33,718 bases of DNA from Lachnospiraceae bacterium (GTDB lineage: Bacteria; Bacillota; Clostridia; Lachnospirales; Lachnospiraceae): NCBI GenBank assembly GCA_017449765.1, contig JAFTFE010000060.1, positions 1 through 33,718 of the forward strand. The letters are read 5' to 3'. Position numbers and translations under genes: made by a program. The notes under the pieces were generated by a model. It searched no databases, was not told where the DNA came from, and saw nothing but the letters and a program-made list of their open reading frames with translations. Every line of letters starts with the position of its first letter. Within the stretch, counting starts at the first letter, position 1. This document shows, piece after piece, positions 15,626 through 24,033 of this stretch.

Positions 15626-16027
15626 ATGAGTCCATTAACAGTGGTTTTATTAGTGCTTATAGGAATTGTAATATGCTGTATATATCCATATACATTTGAA
15701 ACCAAATATGTTGATAAATTTGGCGGCAAAGGCTTATCATATATATTGGCAGGAATATTGGGAGCAAGTGTGTTTTGGTTTTCATTGGTAATTGAAATGC
15801 CTGACAGCTGGCAATACACAGCAGCAGTTGTTTTGTTTATTGTTTCAGCAGTGTTAAATTTATATTGGATATCTAAGGAGTTAAGGCGGCATACGGTTCC
15901 CATAAGCTATAAGGTACAATTCGCCATATGTCAATTATTGTTTTCCGTAGGAGTATTTGGAGTTTTGTTTATTTTACTTGGGGCACTTTATCTTGCAGGC
16001 GGAGTTTCAAGAAAGAAGAAAAAATAG
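15626..16027 (+). CDS. Four-helix membrane protein of cassette
   Basis: This 133-residue protein has four hydrophobic segments (about residues 3-20, 37-54, 62-82 and 98-124) and a lysine/arginine tail (GGVSRKKKK). AGGAGATAATAA precedes the ATG, and the gene starts ten bases after the MBL stop, so it closes the operon. I do not recognise it. A small all-helical membrane protein at the end of a nuclease operon could be an effector or an immunity-like partner, which is inference. Confidence 0.7.
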   Translation: MSPLTVVLLVLIGIVICCIYPYTFETKYVDKFGGKGLSYILAGILGASVFWFSLVIEMPDSWQYTAAVVLFIVSAVLNLYWISKELRRHTVPISYKVQFAICQLLFSVGVFGVLFILLGALYLAGGVSRKKKK

Positions 16028-16092
16028 ACCGAATTAATAATAAGTAATTCAAGGTTTAACTTGTTTCATTACGGAAAATATAGTATTATATA

Positions 16093-16119
16093 GGGGTTGA
16101 TCATATATCAACCCTTTTG
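16093..16119 (+). terminator. Terminator of the cassette
   Basis: An 8-bp perfect stem (16094-16101 with 16107-16114) with a five-base loop is followed by TTTT. It separates the cassette from gatC. Confidence 0.85.
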
Positions 16120-16219
16120 TATTGCCTGCAATATAGGGCAAATATTAGAAAACGTTGAATTTAAGATGGCATAAAAAATAGATCATGAATTAAAAGAATT
16201 TATATAGGAGGACATGAGA

Positions 16220-16507
16220 ATGCAGATAACAGACGAGACCATCGATTATGTTGGTATTCTTGCAAAGCTTGAGCTCTCTGACGAGGAGAAGGAGCAGGCA
16301 AAGAAGGATATGACCAACATGCTTGATTATGTAGGCAAGTTAAATGAGCTTGATACGGAAGGTGTGGAGCCTATGAGCCACACATTTTCAGTGCACAATG
16401 TATTCCGTGAGGATGTTGTGGTAAACGGTGATGACAGGGAGAATATGCTTTCAAATGCGCCGGAGAAGAAGGACGGAGCATATAAGGTGCCTAGAACCTT
16501 CGACTAG
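16220..16507 (+). CDS. gatC: Asp/Glu-tRNA amidotransferase subunit C
   Basis: This 95-residue protein matches GatC. It has ITDETIDYVGILAKLELSD and the ending with RED, ENMLSNAPEKKDGAYKVPR, which wraps around GatA and stabilises the GatCAB complex that turns mischarged Glu-tRNA(Gln) and Asp-tRNA(Asn) into Gln- and Asn-tRNA. The ATG at 16220 is preferred because AGGAGG ends eight bases upstream; an in-frame ATG at 16214 is too close. gatA does not follow directly: two other genes intervene. Confidence 0.95.
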   Translation: MQITDETIDYVGILAKLELSDEEKEQAKKDMTNMLDYVGKLNELDTEGVEPMSHTFSVHNVFREDVVVNGDDRENMLSNAPEKKDGAYKVPRTFD

Positions 16508-16579
16508 ATTGTGAATTTTATATCAGAGAATTCTTTTTGTTATTTTAGTATGATAAATCTGAATTTGAGGAGTAAACAA

Positions 16580-16855
16580 GTGACTGAAGAACTTGCACGC
16601 ATGAAGCATATGATTGAGAATTCAGGGGATGCGAATATTTTACTTGAAGGTAATGACTACTTGCTTGTAATGTGTATTGGACAGCGTGATGCTAATGCGA
16701 AACCTATGTATATTGAGTTCTGGTCTTTTTATCATCATGATAAAGTGATATTTGATAAACAGGGAGTATTCTCACAAAATGAAAATATAGAAGACTTCCA
16801 TAAATTATGTCGAATAATTAATGATTATGGCTATACGATATATGACTTGAGTTGA
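16580..16855 (+). CDS. Small cytoplasmic protein between gatC and gatA
   Basis: I do not recognise this 91-residue protein. The start chosen is GTG at 16580, with GAGGAG seven bases upstream. The frame is open back to 16511 but without a site. It has the mixed charged/hydrophobic composition of a soluble domain, with NILLEGNDYLLVMCIG and YIEFWSFYHHDKVIFDKQG strands followed by a helical end. It lies 72 bases after gatC, inside what is normally a tight gatCAB operon, so it was probably inserted there. Confidence 0.55.
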   Translation: MTEELARMKHMIENSGDANILLEGNDYLLVMCIGQRDANAKPMYIEFWSFYHHDKVIFDKQGVFSQNENIEDFHKLCRIINDYGYTIYDLS

Positions 16856-16944
16856 TTATACAAATACAGATTTATTGTTGTATAAGTGCGTAAAAAATAC
16901 AGAATTTATAATAAATATTGGAAAGGAGTATATATGGAAAGATA

Positions 16945-17595
16945 ATGAGTGGAAATGTGAAAAAAATAGTAATGTGTTTTTTGTTAATAATGGCTGTCGG
17001 CAGTATTATTCCGAGTATTAATTCTCAGGCGGCTAGTAAAAAGAATATAAAAAAAGCTAAGGCTGCATATGTAAAAGAATTAAAGAAAGCAAAAAAGGGA
17101 AACAGTTCATACACTTTAGGAACGGATATTAAGTTTGCACTTGTTGATATTAATATAGATGGATTGCCGGAGATGTTTATTACAGGAGATGATTTGTATC
17201 ATGGTACGTTATTAGCCTATGTTAGTGGTAAGGTTAAGCAGGTTGGATACGTTTTTAGTGGCGATGCGGCTGTATTTACCAAAAGAAAAGTATACTATAC
17301 TTCTACTATACATACGGGTGATTGGTTTGAAGAGTATTATGTTTTTAATGGCAAGGAAATGAAATTAGTAGCATCTAAGCATGGCAGTGACTATATGAAT
17401 CTTGTAAACGGGAAAATGAAAAATTATGATAATGGTGAGGAAATTACATATGAGCCCTTTTTGTACAAAGTAAGAGGTAAAAATGTATCAGAGAGTGAGT
17501 ATGATAAATATGTCGCAAGGTTGACAGAGGGTAAAAGAGCAAAAATCAATTTAAAAAAATATAATAGTCAAAATAGAAAAAAGTACTTGCAGTAG
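16945..17595 (+). CDS. Secreted protein with DxDxDG-like motif
   Basis: This 216-residue protein has a Sec signal peptide (KKIVMCFLLIMAVGSIIPS, cleavage near QAA at about 29-31), a lysine-rich start, and FALVDINIDGLPEMFI (about residues 62-77). The last is the calcium-loop-like VDIN-x-DG-xPE pattern common in exported Lachnospiraceae proteins. Function is unknown. The best ribosome site (AAGGAG) points to an ATG at 16934 that makes only M-E-R before TAATG, so this ATG at 16945 may depend on coupling to that mini-frame. The gene lies between gatC and gatA. Confidence 0.7.
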   Translation: MSGNVKKIVMCFLLIMAVGSIIPSINSQAASKKNIKKAKAAYVKELKKAKKGNSSYTLGTDIKFALVDINIDGLPEMFITGDDLYHGTLLAYVSGKVKQVGYVFSGDAAVFTKRKVYYTSTIHTGDWFEEYYVFNGKEMKLVASKHGSDYMNLVNGKMKNYDNGEEITYEPFLYKVRGKNVSESEYDKYVARLTEGKRAKINLKKYNSQNRKKYLQ

Positions 17596-17608
17596 AAAGG
17601 AGACAATA

Positions 17609-19078
17609 ATGGATCTTAGCATGACTGCCGTGGAACTCGGCAAGAAGATAAAAGCGGGAGAGATATCCGTGGTGGAAGCTGCCACCGCATATCTTGATGC
17701 GATGGAGCAAAGAGAGAAGGATATCCACGCATTTGTAACGATAGACAGAGAGGGAGCACTGAAACGTGCCGAAGAAGTTCAGAAGGGAATAGACGACGGG
17801 ACTTATGCAGGACCTCTTGCAGGTGTTCCGGTTGCAATTAAGGATAATATGTGCGTTGATGGTATGCTTACCACATGTTCATCTAAGATATTATCGAACT
17901 TTGTGCCGACATTTACCGCAACAGCAGTTAAAAAGCTTATTGATGCAGGTGCGGTTATCGTCGGTAAGGCGAACATGGACGAGTTTGCCATGGGTTCGAC
18001 AACGGAGACCTCGTATTATGGAGAGACAAATAATCCATGGGACCTGGAAAGAGTTCCGGGTGGTTCTTCGGGAGGTTCGGCGGCAGCAGTTGCAGCGGAA
18101 GAAGTACCTTATGCATTGGGTTCTGATACAGGGGGAAGTATAAGACAGCCTGCAGGATTCTGTGGCGTGGTTGGAATCAAGCCGACATATGGAAGGGTAT
18201 CACGTTACGGACTTATTGCTTACGGTTCATCCCTTGACCAGATTGGACCTCTCGCAAAGGATGTTACAGACTGTGCAACGATTCTTGAGGCAATATGCGG
18301 CAAGGATGACAGAGATTCTACATCGGTTAAGGAAGATGGAGATGACTTTACGGCTGCACTTACAGATGATGTAGCAGGCATGAAAATAGGAATACCGAGA
18401 GATTATCTTGGCGAGGGCTTGGATCCGGAGGTTAAGGATGGCATTCTTGCTGCGGCCAAAGCTCTTGAAGCAAAGGGAGCAACTGTTGAGGAATTTGACC
18501 TTTCCCTTGTGGAATATGCGATTCCTGCATATTACATCATCGCTTCGGCAGAGGCAAGCTCTAATCTTGAGAGATTCGATGGAGTTAAGTACGGATATAG
18601 AACAGACAGCTTTACCGATCTTCATAACATGTATAAGAAGACACGTTCCGAGGGCTTCGGAGCGGAGGTTAAGAGAAGGATCATGCTGGGATCATTTGTA
18701 CTTTCATCAGGATATTTTGATGCGTACTATATGAAGGCACTTAGAACTAAGGCACTTATCAAGCAGGCGTTTGATAAGGCGTTTGAAAAATATGATGTGA
18801 TACTGGGACCGGTGGCACCCACTACAGCACTAAAGCTTGGTGAGTCGCTTTCAGATCCTATCAAGATGTATCTTGGAGATATATACACGGTTTCAGTCAA
18901 TCTTGCAGGACTTCCCGGAATATCACTTCCATGCGGATATGACAGCAAGGGACTTCCTATTGGACTTCAGTTACTTGGAAAGCATTTTGACGAAAAGAGC
19001 ATTATTAGGGCGGCATATGCATTTGAGCAGACGAGGGAGTACAAGCGTCCTGAATATGCCGTAAAGGGAGGTGAGTGA
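17609..19078 (+). CDS. gatA: Asp/Glu-tRNA amidotransferase subunit A
   Basis: This 489-residue amidase-signature protein has the Ser-cisSer-Lys triad: Lys78 in VAIKDN, Ser153 in GGSSGGSAAAV and Ser177 in GSDTGGSIRQP. It releases ammonia from glutamine and passes it to GatB within GatCAB. Full length for the family. AAAGGAGAC precedes the ATG at a good distance. Its stop is two bases before the gatB ATG. Confidence 0.98.
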   Translation: MDLSMTAVELGKKIKAGEISVVEAATAYLDAMEQREKDIHAFVTIDREGALKRAEEVQKGIDDGTYAGPLAGVPVAIKDNMCVDGMLTTCSSKILSNFVPTFTATAVKKLIDAGAVIVGKANMDEFAMGSTTETSYYGETNNPWDLERVPGGSSGGSAAAVAAEEVPYALGSDTGGSIRQPAGFCGVVGIKPTYGRVSRYGLIAYGSSLDQIGPLAKDVTDCATILEAICGKDDRDSTSVKEDGDDFTAALTDDVAGMKIGIPRDYLGEGLDPEVKDGILAAAKALEAKGATVEEFDLSLVEYAIPAYYIIASAEASSNLERFDGVKYGYRTDSFTDLHNMYKKTRSEGFGAEVKRRIMLGSFVLSSGYFDAYYMKALRTKALIKQAFDKAFEKYDVILGPVAPTTALKLGESLSDPIKMYLGDIYTVSVNLAGLPGISLPCGYDSKGLPIGLQLLGKHFDEKSIIRAAYAFEQTREYKRPEYAVKGGE

Positions 19079-19080
19079 TC

Positions 19081-20511
19081 ATGGCAAAAGCATATGAAAC
19101 AGTCATCGGTCTTGAGGTTCATGTTGAGCTCGCGACAAAGACAAAGATTTTCTGTGGCTGCTCTACCGCATTTGGCGGGGCGCCCAATACACATACCTGT
19201 CCGGTATGTACCGGAATGCCGGGTTCACTTCCTGTACTTAACAAAGAGGTTGTTAACAAGGCAATTGCGGTAGGACTGGCAACGAACTGTACCATCACTC
19301 AGAATTGTAAGTTCGACAGAAAGAATTACTTCTATCCCGACAACCCGCAGAACTACCAGATTTCACAGCTCTACTATCCTATATGCAGGAACGGTAAGGT
19401 GGAGATAGAGGTGGACGGCAAGAAGAAATGGGTCAGAATCCACGAGATTCATATGGAGGAGGATGCGGGAAAGCTTATCCATGATCCGTATACAGACAGC
19501 TCTTTGGTTGACTTCAACCGTTCAGGAGTACCGCTTATCGAGATTGTGTCTGAGCCTGATATGCGTTCAGCCGAGGAGGTTATCGCATACCTTGACAAGC
19601 TCCGTATGACGATACAGTATCTGGGTGCTTCAGATTGTAAGTTAAATGAAGGCTCAATGCGTGCAGATGTGAACCTGTCGATCCGCGAGGTGGGCACAGA
19701 AGAGTTCGGTACAAGAACTGAGATGAAGAATCTTAATTCATTTAAGGCTATAGCAAGGGCGATTGAAAATGAGCGTGAGCGTCAGATAGATATATTAGAG
19801 TCGGGTGAGAAGGTTGTCCAAGAGACAAGACGCTGGGATGATACGAAAGAATATTCTTATGCAATGCGTTCTAAGGAGGATGCACAGGATTACCGCTACT
19901 TCCCTGATCCTGACCTTGTTCCTATCATCATTTCTGATGAATGGTTGGAGGATATTAAAGCTAAACAGCCCGAATTCCGTGATGAGAAGAAGGCAAGATA
20001 TCAGGAGGAGTATGGACTTCCGGAGTATGATGCGGATATTCTTACGGGAACCAAGAAGCTTGCTGATATTTTTGAGGAGACCATAGCACTTGATGCAAAT
20101 CCCAAGAAGGTTTCTAACTGGCTTATGGTGGAGACAATGCGGATCCTCAAAGAGAAGGAAATGGATCCTGAAGATATAACATTTTCTGCCGAAAACCTTG
20201 CAAAGCTGATTTCGCTTACGGAGTCACAGGCAATCAACTCAACGGTTGCAAAGGAAGTGTTCGAGAAGATATTTGAGGAGGACATCGATCCTGACAAGTA
20301 TGTTGAAGAAAAGGGTCTCAAGACCGTCAATGACGAGGGAGCACTACGTGCAACCATAGAGCAGGTTATCGCCGACAATCCTCAGTCTGTGGAGGACTAC
20401 AGGAACGGTAAGGAAAAGGCGATTGGTTTCTTGGTAGGACAGACCATGAAGGCTATGAAGGGCAAGGCAAATCCGGGTATGGTCAATCAGATACTTAAGG
20501 AGCTGCTGTAA
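19081..20511 (+). CDS. gatB: Asp/Glu-tRNA amidotransferase subunit B
   Basis: This 476-residue protein begins KAYETVIGLEVHVELATKT and has the zinc-binding cysteines CGC (25, 27) and CPVC (40, 43), the kinase-like core, and the C-terminal YqeY-type helical domain that binds tRNA. It phosphorylates the misacylated Glu/Asp and transfers ammonia to it. GGGAGGTGA precedes the ATG at 19081 and overlaps the end of gatA; the frame also opens at 19075. The codon usage is richer in G+C than the surrounding accessory genes, as expected for a housekeeping gene. Confidence 0.98.
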   Translation: MAKAYETVIGLEVHVELATKTKIFCGCSTAFGGAPNTHTCPVCTGMPGSLPVLNKEVVNKAIAVGLATNCTITQNCKFDRKNYFYPDNPQNYQISQLYYPICRNGKVEIEVDGKKKWVRIHEIHMEEDAGKLIHDPYTDSSLVDFNRSGVPLIEIVSEPDMRSAEEVIAYLDKLRMTIQYLGASDCKLNEGSMRADVNLSIREVGTEEFGTRTEMKNLNSFKAIARAIENERERQIDILESGEKVVQETRRWDDTKEYSYAMRSKEDAQDYRYFPDPDLVPIIISDEWLEDIKAKQPEFRDEKKARYQEEYGLPEYDADILTGTKKLADIFEETIALDANPKKVSNWLMVETMRILKEKEMDPEDITFSAENLAKLISLTESQAINSTVAKEVFEKIFEEDIDPDKYVEEKGLKTVNDEGALRATIEQVIADNPQSVEDYRNGKEKAIGFLVGQTMKAMKGKANPGMVNQILKELL

Positions 20512-20552
20512 AGGTATAAATACATGGGGCTTTCAGACGGCGTGTTACAGGA

Positions 20553-20586
20553 GGGTAAGGACTTGTATAGGTTCTTACCCTTTTGT
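20553..20586 (+). terminator. Terminator of the gat operon
   Basis: A 10-bp stem with one G-T pair (20553-20562 with 20571-20580) is followed by TTTTGTT. Confidence 0.85.
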
Positions 20587-20665
20587 TATGTTTGATTTGT
20601 AAGGCGCATTATTAGATGTTATAATGCATAATAATATCAATATTAGTGTAGAAGGGATATCAAAA

Positions 20666-21469
20666 ATGAAGAGTTTTAGATTGAGTATTTTTTCTATAAT
20701 ATATGAAAACATAGCAAAAATTTCTATATATATCTTTTTGACTTTTTTATTACTAGCTTTGAATGATAAAAATGATAATGAAAATACACGTCTTATAGTA
20801 ATTATATTAATTTCTTTATTACTTTTTATTATATTATTATTTGGAAAGTTGATTAAAGTAATACAGTTATATAGGCGCGGTGAAGAAAAGATACTTAATG
20901 TCAAATATGAGAACATAAGTTTTATGGAAAATCGAATTAATGGACCACATAGATTATTTGATTTTCAAGGAGCTGTTACGGTTGAAATATTGTATGGAAT
21001 TGATATTAATATAAAAGCATATATCAGGCTTGGTGCAATAGCAACATATCGTATATTGAAAATATTGAGGACAGGAAATTCTATTAATATACCTGATATT
21101 CGTATAATTATTGATCCTCTTGATCCGTATAATTATTATGTGAAGGGGTATGATTTTATTGACGAGTTGTATCTGATGAATAATAAGGGTGATGGCATGA
21201 AGTATGACCGGGTTGAAAATTTACATAATGAGAAACGTGATGCAGGGATAGAAAATATTTTTAAAGTAATCATGCTGGTATCATATATCGGTATTGCGAC
21301 ACTTATGACAATTGTGGTTGTACAAGAGTTTGCTCATATTCATAGTGAACATGAATTTTATATATCATTGGTTTTTATTGGTATATTTATGATTATGTTA
21401 TCTATTGTATCTGTTCAAATGTTGATTGAGGAATTTATTGTATATTATATACGGTTTCATAAAAAATAA
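20666..21469 (+). CDS. DUF3592-like membrane protein A
   Basis: This 267-residue protein has two N-terminal membrane helices (about residues 11-33 and 43-65), a soluble beta-rich part ending IRIIIDPLDPYNYYVKGYDF, and two more helices near the C-terminus (about 198-221 and 230-255). The IDPxDP-x-YYV ending resembles the DUF3592 pattern (a Y-D-P strand before the fold's end). The ATG at 20666 follows GAAGGG; the frame from 20624 lacks a site. Three similar proteins follow in the next 4 kb. Its AT content is very high compared with gatB, consistent with accessory DNA. Confidence 0.6.
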   Translation: MKSFRLSIFSIIYENIAKISIYIFLTFLLLALNDKNDNENTRLIVIILISLLLFIILLFGKLIKVIQLYRRGEEKILNVKYENISFMENRINGPHRLFDFQGAVTVEILYGIDINIKAYIRLGAIATYRILKILRTGNSINIPDIRIIIDPLDPYNYYVKGYDFIDELYLMNNKGDGMKYDRVENLHNEKRDAGIENIFKVIMLVSYIGIATLMTIVVVQEFAHIHSEHEFYISLVFIGIFMIMLSIVSVQMLIEEFIVYYIRFHKK

Positions 21470-21540
21470 TTAAAATCCGATGAGAATAAATTGGGAGAAG
21501 ATATACATGATCGGAATTCTAGATATTGGAGAACATATCG

Positions 21541-22077
21541 ATGGTTAATAAAGAAAGAGAAGATATGGGGAGAGGCTGCATAGAAGCATTTGGATCAGCC
21601 ATGTCATGTTTGATTGCCATTGTTTCAATTTTACTGTTGATGAATTATTTTGAAATTGTAATGGCTTATATATTTGTTGCGCTTTTTATTTTTATATTAT
21701 TACTGATTATCCAGTTGAAATTAGAGGTTATTCCGATAATACGTCATTTAAAAAGCGAAAAAATATCAGGTGATATTATTAACGGCAAAGTAGATATTAC
21801 TAAAGGTGTATTTGGTGCAGGAAAATTTGTTCATAGTTATTATTTAAAAGGGTATTACACATATGAAGATAATACATATTATTTTCAAGATTATTTTTTC
21901 TATGATGATGTAAGACTGTGGTGTGCAATTCATGATATGATTGAAAAAGAGGATGTTCCATGTGATATTGTTATTTTTGTGGATACTAAAAATCATTCAA
22001 AATATAAAGTTAAGGGTCTTGAATATATAATTAGGTTAAAAGAGTTATATCCACAGTATTTGGAACAGTATTGGTAA
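21541..22077 (+). CDS. DUF3592-like membrane protein B
   Basis: This 178-residue protein has two membrane helices (about residues 18-36 and 38-60) and then a soluble domain with YYLKGYYTYEDNTYYFQDYF and IVIFVDTKNHSKYKVKGLEY, the same order as protein A and proteins C and D. GGAGAACATATCG precedes the ATG. The function is unknown; the family often sits near exported or zinc-ribbon proteins. Confidence 0.6.
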   Translation: MVNKEREDMGRGCIEAFGSAMSCLIAIVSILLLMNYFEIVMAYIFVALFIFILLLIIQLKLEVIPIIRHLKSEKISGDIINGKVDITKGVFGAGKFVHSYYLKGYYTYEDNTYYFQDYFFYDDVRLWCAIHDMIEKEDVPCDIVIFVDTKNHSKYKVKGLEYIIRLKELYPQYLEQYW

Positions 22078-22109
22078 TTAATAATATTAGCCTCTATAAT
22101 AAAATAGCC

Positions 22110-22138
22110 TTGACAACAGAATATACAAGACTTACTAT
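22110..22138 (+). promoter_or_regulatory. Promoter before the coiled-coil PD-(D/E)XK gene
   Basis: A perfect TTGACA (22110-22115), 17 bases, then TACTAT (22133-22138). Confidence 0.65.
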
Positions 22139-22195
22139 TTCCATAGGTGCATAAAACTAATATATGTTGGTCTTTCACGTTTTGAGAAGCAGGTA

Positions 22196-22227
22196 ATATA
22201 TCGATCGATTTTAAACGATGGATATAT
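22196..22227 (+). promoter_or_regulatory. Leader inverted repeat before the PD-(D/E)XK gene
   Basis: ATATATCGATCG (22196-22207) pairs with CGATGGATATAT (22216-22227), with one G-T pair, around an 8-base loop. It lies about 60 bases downstream of the promoter and 43 bases before the ATG, with no T run, so it is a leader hairpin or operator rather than a terminator. Confidence 0.5.
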
Positions 22228-22270
22228 CTGTTTGTCGTGTGAACAATTCTACAGAATGGAAGGAGTATAA

Positions 22271-23248
22271 ATGAACACTAGAAAAATAAAGAATGCACCT
22301 ATACAGGATGAGCTTGACAATCCATCCACGGAGGATGAGCTTAAAAAGCAGTATCATCCGGCATTTTGCGCGGCGATGGAATTAGAGCTTAGAGAGGATA
22401 AGGCTCATCTCATATTTGAGGATGAATACAATCTGAATACCAAGCCAAACAAAATAGATTTTCTTGTGATAAATGTAAGTGGCAATGTCAGGGTAAAAAG
22501 CGGACTGGGAGCTATATTTAAGAAGCATAATCTATTTGAATTTAAGGGCTTTAGAGACAGCCTGAATGAAAGAGTATATCACCGTACTATGGGATATGTT
22601 CATCTATATATTACTTATGGTGATGTAAATATTCCCATTGATGAGATCACAGTGTCTTTTCTGCGTGAGGCATATCCCAGAAAGATGATGAAGTATTTTG
22701 AAGAAAATGGTTTTGCCATCACTAGCTATGATAATGGCATATATCATGTAAAGCGGTCGGGACATATAGATATGCAGGTCATAGTAACGAGCAGACTGGG
22801 GAATCCTTATGTGTGGATCAATAAGATCACAAGCAGGCTAAAGCCTGAGGATATACTGCAAATGCAGAAAGAGATAGCCGGACTTAGTGACGAAATAGAT
22901 CTTGTAAATGCAGAATCAGTAGTGGATATGAGTATATCACTAAATAAAGACAAAGAATATTTAAAGGAGATGATGGGTATGGGTGCTTTAAGAGATATGT
23001 TTAAAGAAGAGTTTGAAGAGAAGGATAGGAAGATAAGTGACTTAAGCGAGCAGCTGGAAAGCAAAGATAAACAGCTGCAAAACCAAAGCGAACAGCTGGA
23101 AAGCAAAGATAAACAGTTGCAAAACCAAAGCGAACAGCTGGAAAGCAAAGATAAACAGCTACAGACGGAGCATGAAGAGAATATTAAATTGCGAAAAGAG
23201 ATAGAAGAACTTAAAAAGCTTGTTGGTAACAAGATTGCAATGTTATAG
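22271..23248 (+). CDS. PD-(D/E)XK-like protein with repeated coiled coil
   Basis: This 325-residue protein has a nuclease-like N-terminal half: acidic residues near 50-52, Asp63 in KIDFLVI and Glu90-x-Lys92 in LFEFKG, the D...ExK pattern of PD-(D/E)XK folds. The C-terminal part (about 245-322) is a coiled coil containing three copies of the 14-residue unit SEQLESKDKQLQNQ. Close relatives in gut Clostridia are frequent multicopy hypotheticals; the function is not known to me. GGAAGGAG precedes the ATG. The gene has its own promoter and ends in a strong terminator, so it is a single-gene unit. Confidence 0.7.
   Translation: MNTRKIKNAPIQDELDNPSTEDELKKQYHPAFCAAMELELREDKAHLIFEDEYNLNTKPNKIDFLVINVSGNVRVKSGLGAIFKKHNLFEFKGFRDSLNERVYHRTMGYVHLYITYGDVNIPIDEITVSFLREAYPRKMMKYFEENGFAITSYDNGIYHVKRSGHIDMQVIVTSRLGNPYVWINKITSRLKPEDILQMQKEIAGLSDEIDLVNAESVVDMSISLNKDKEYLKEMMGMGALRDMFKEEFEEKDRKISDLSEQLESKDKQLQNQSEQLESKDKQLQNQSEQLESKDKQLQTEHEENIKLRKEIEELKKLVGNKIAML
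23045..23167 (+). repeat. 42-bp in-frame tandem repeat (about 2.9 copies)
   Basis: Units at 23045-23086, 23087-23128 and 23129-23167 are nearly identical and each encodes 14 residues of the coiled coil. Because 42 is a multiple of three, copy-number change would alter coiled-coil length without shifting frame. Confidence 0.9.
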
Positions 23249-23263
23249 TGTAAGATGCTTAAC

Positions 23264-23302
23264 AGGTCATGGGTGTTTTGAAAATACCCATGACCTTTTT
23301 TA
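23264..23302 (+). terminator. Strong terminator after the coiled-coil gene
   Basis: An 11-bp perfect stem (23264-23274 with 23286-23296) is followed by TTTTT. Confidence 0.92.
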
Positions 23303-23429
23303 TATTTGTAATAAAAAGTTAAATTAGTAAGAGATCGTATATTAAGAATGAGTATCTCCAATATTCAATTTGTAAATAGAAAATGTAGGTGTTATAATTG
23401 TTAAAAATTCTTTATGGGGGGTGAAAATT

Positions 23430-24032
23430 ATGAGCATTGGCAAATATCTTATATTATTTTTAATAGCTGTTATAATAGGGCTACCGGAACAATTAATAAA
23501 TGATTTTGGAACAAGAGAAGATAAGTTCAAATTGTTCAAGCGTGGTAATATTGAGGTTCTGATTTTTTTAGTTATGATTATAATTACCATAGCTTTGGTC
23601 ATAGGAAAGCACCTTGACTTATTGAAAAATAAACTATATTGGATAGTGATATTATTTATAATGCTTTCATTTGTAATAGTGATTTGCCAAAAGCAAAGGA
23701 AAAAGAATATACTTTTATTGAATGGGAAAGTGGTATATGCGAGAACAAAGACATGTGAAATAATACATGGTAAAAATGTTGAGTGGTATGAGTTTACATC
23801 GTATGTTGTAAACAATAATTCTCAGCATGATATGGTGGTAAATGAATATAAATGTTTAGTTAGAGATTTGCATTGTACATATAGGTTGGATATGGAAAAG
23901 ATTGTTAATAGAGGCGTTTTTCCTGATATGAAAGTATATGTGGATCCAGAGGATGAAAATAAATATTTTGTTGATAAAACAGAGTATTTTAGACAGGTGC
24001 TTGATTATAATCGTCAAATTATGGAGGCTTAG
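23430..24032 (+). CDS. DUF3592-like membrane protein C
   Basis: This 200-residue protein has three hydrophobic segments (about residues 5-20, 38-58 and 66-83), then a soluble part with KNILLLNGKVVYARTKTCE and MKVYVDPEDENKYFVDKTEY. The VYVDPEDENKYFV strand matches the DUF3592-type ending and aligns with proteins A and B. GGGGGTG precedes the ATG at 23430; GTG at 23421 is too close to it. The next gene starts one base after its stop, so it opens an operon that runs to about 27340. Confidence 0.6.
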   Translation: MSIGKYLILFLIAVIIGLPEQLINDFGTREDKFKLFKRGNIEVLIFLVMIIITIALVIGKHLDLLKNKLYWIVILFIMLSFVIVICQKQRKKNILLLNGKVVYARTKTCEIIHGKNVEWYEFTSYVVNNNSQHDMVVNEYKCLVRDLHCTYRLDMEKIVNRGVFPDMKVYVDPEDENKYFVDKTEYFRQVLDYNRQIMEA

Positions 24033-24033
24033 T

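Noticed and set aside
16028-16213. Riboswitch or T-box leader before gatC
   Set aside because: Only a terminator belonging to the upstream cassette is visible; no T-box or other conserved aptamer motif is present.
23045-23167. Regular repeats suggesting a CRISPR array
   Set aside because: Units are adjacent without spacers, exactly 42 bp, and in frame inside a protein.
22807-23361. 184-residue minus-strand frame
   Set aside because: It is the antisense of the coiled-coil gene; its Leu/Ser repeats only mirror the sense repeat.
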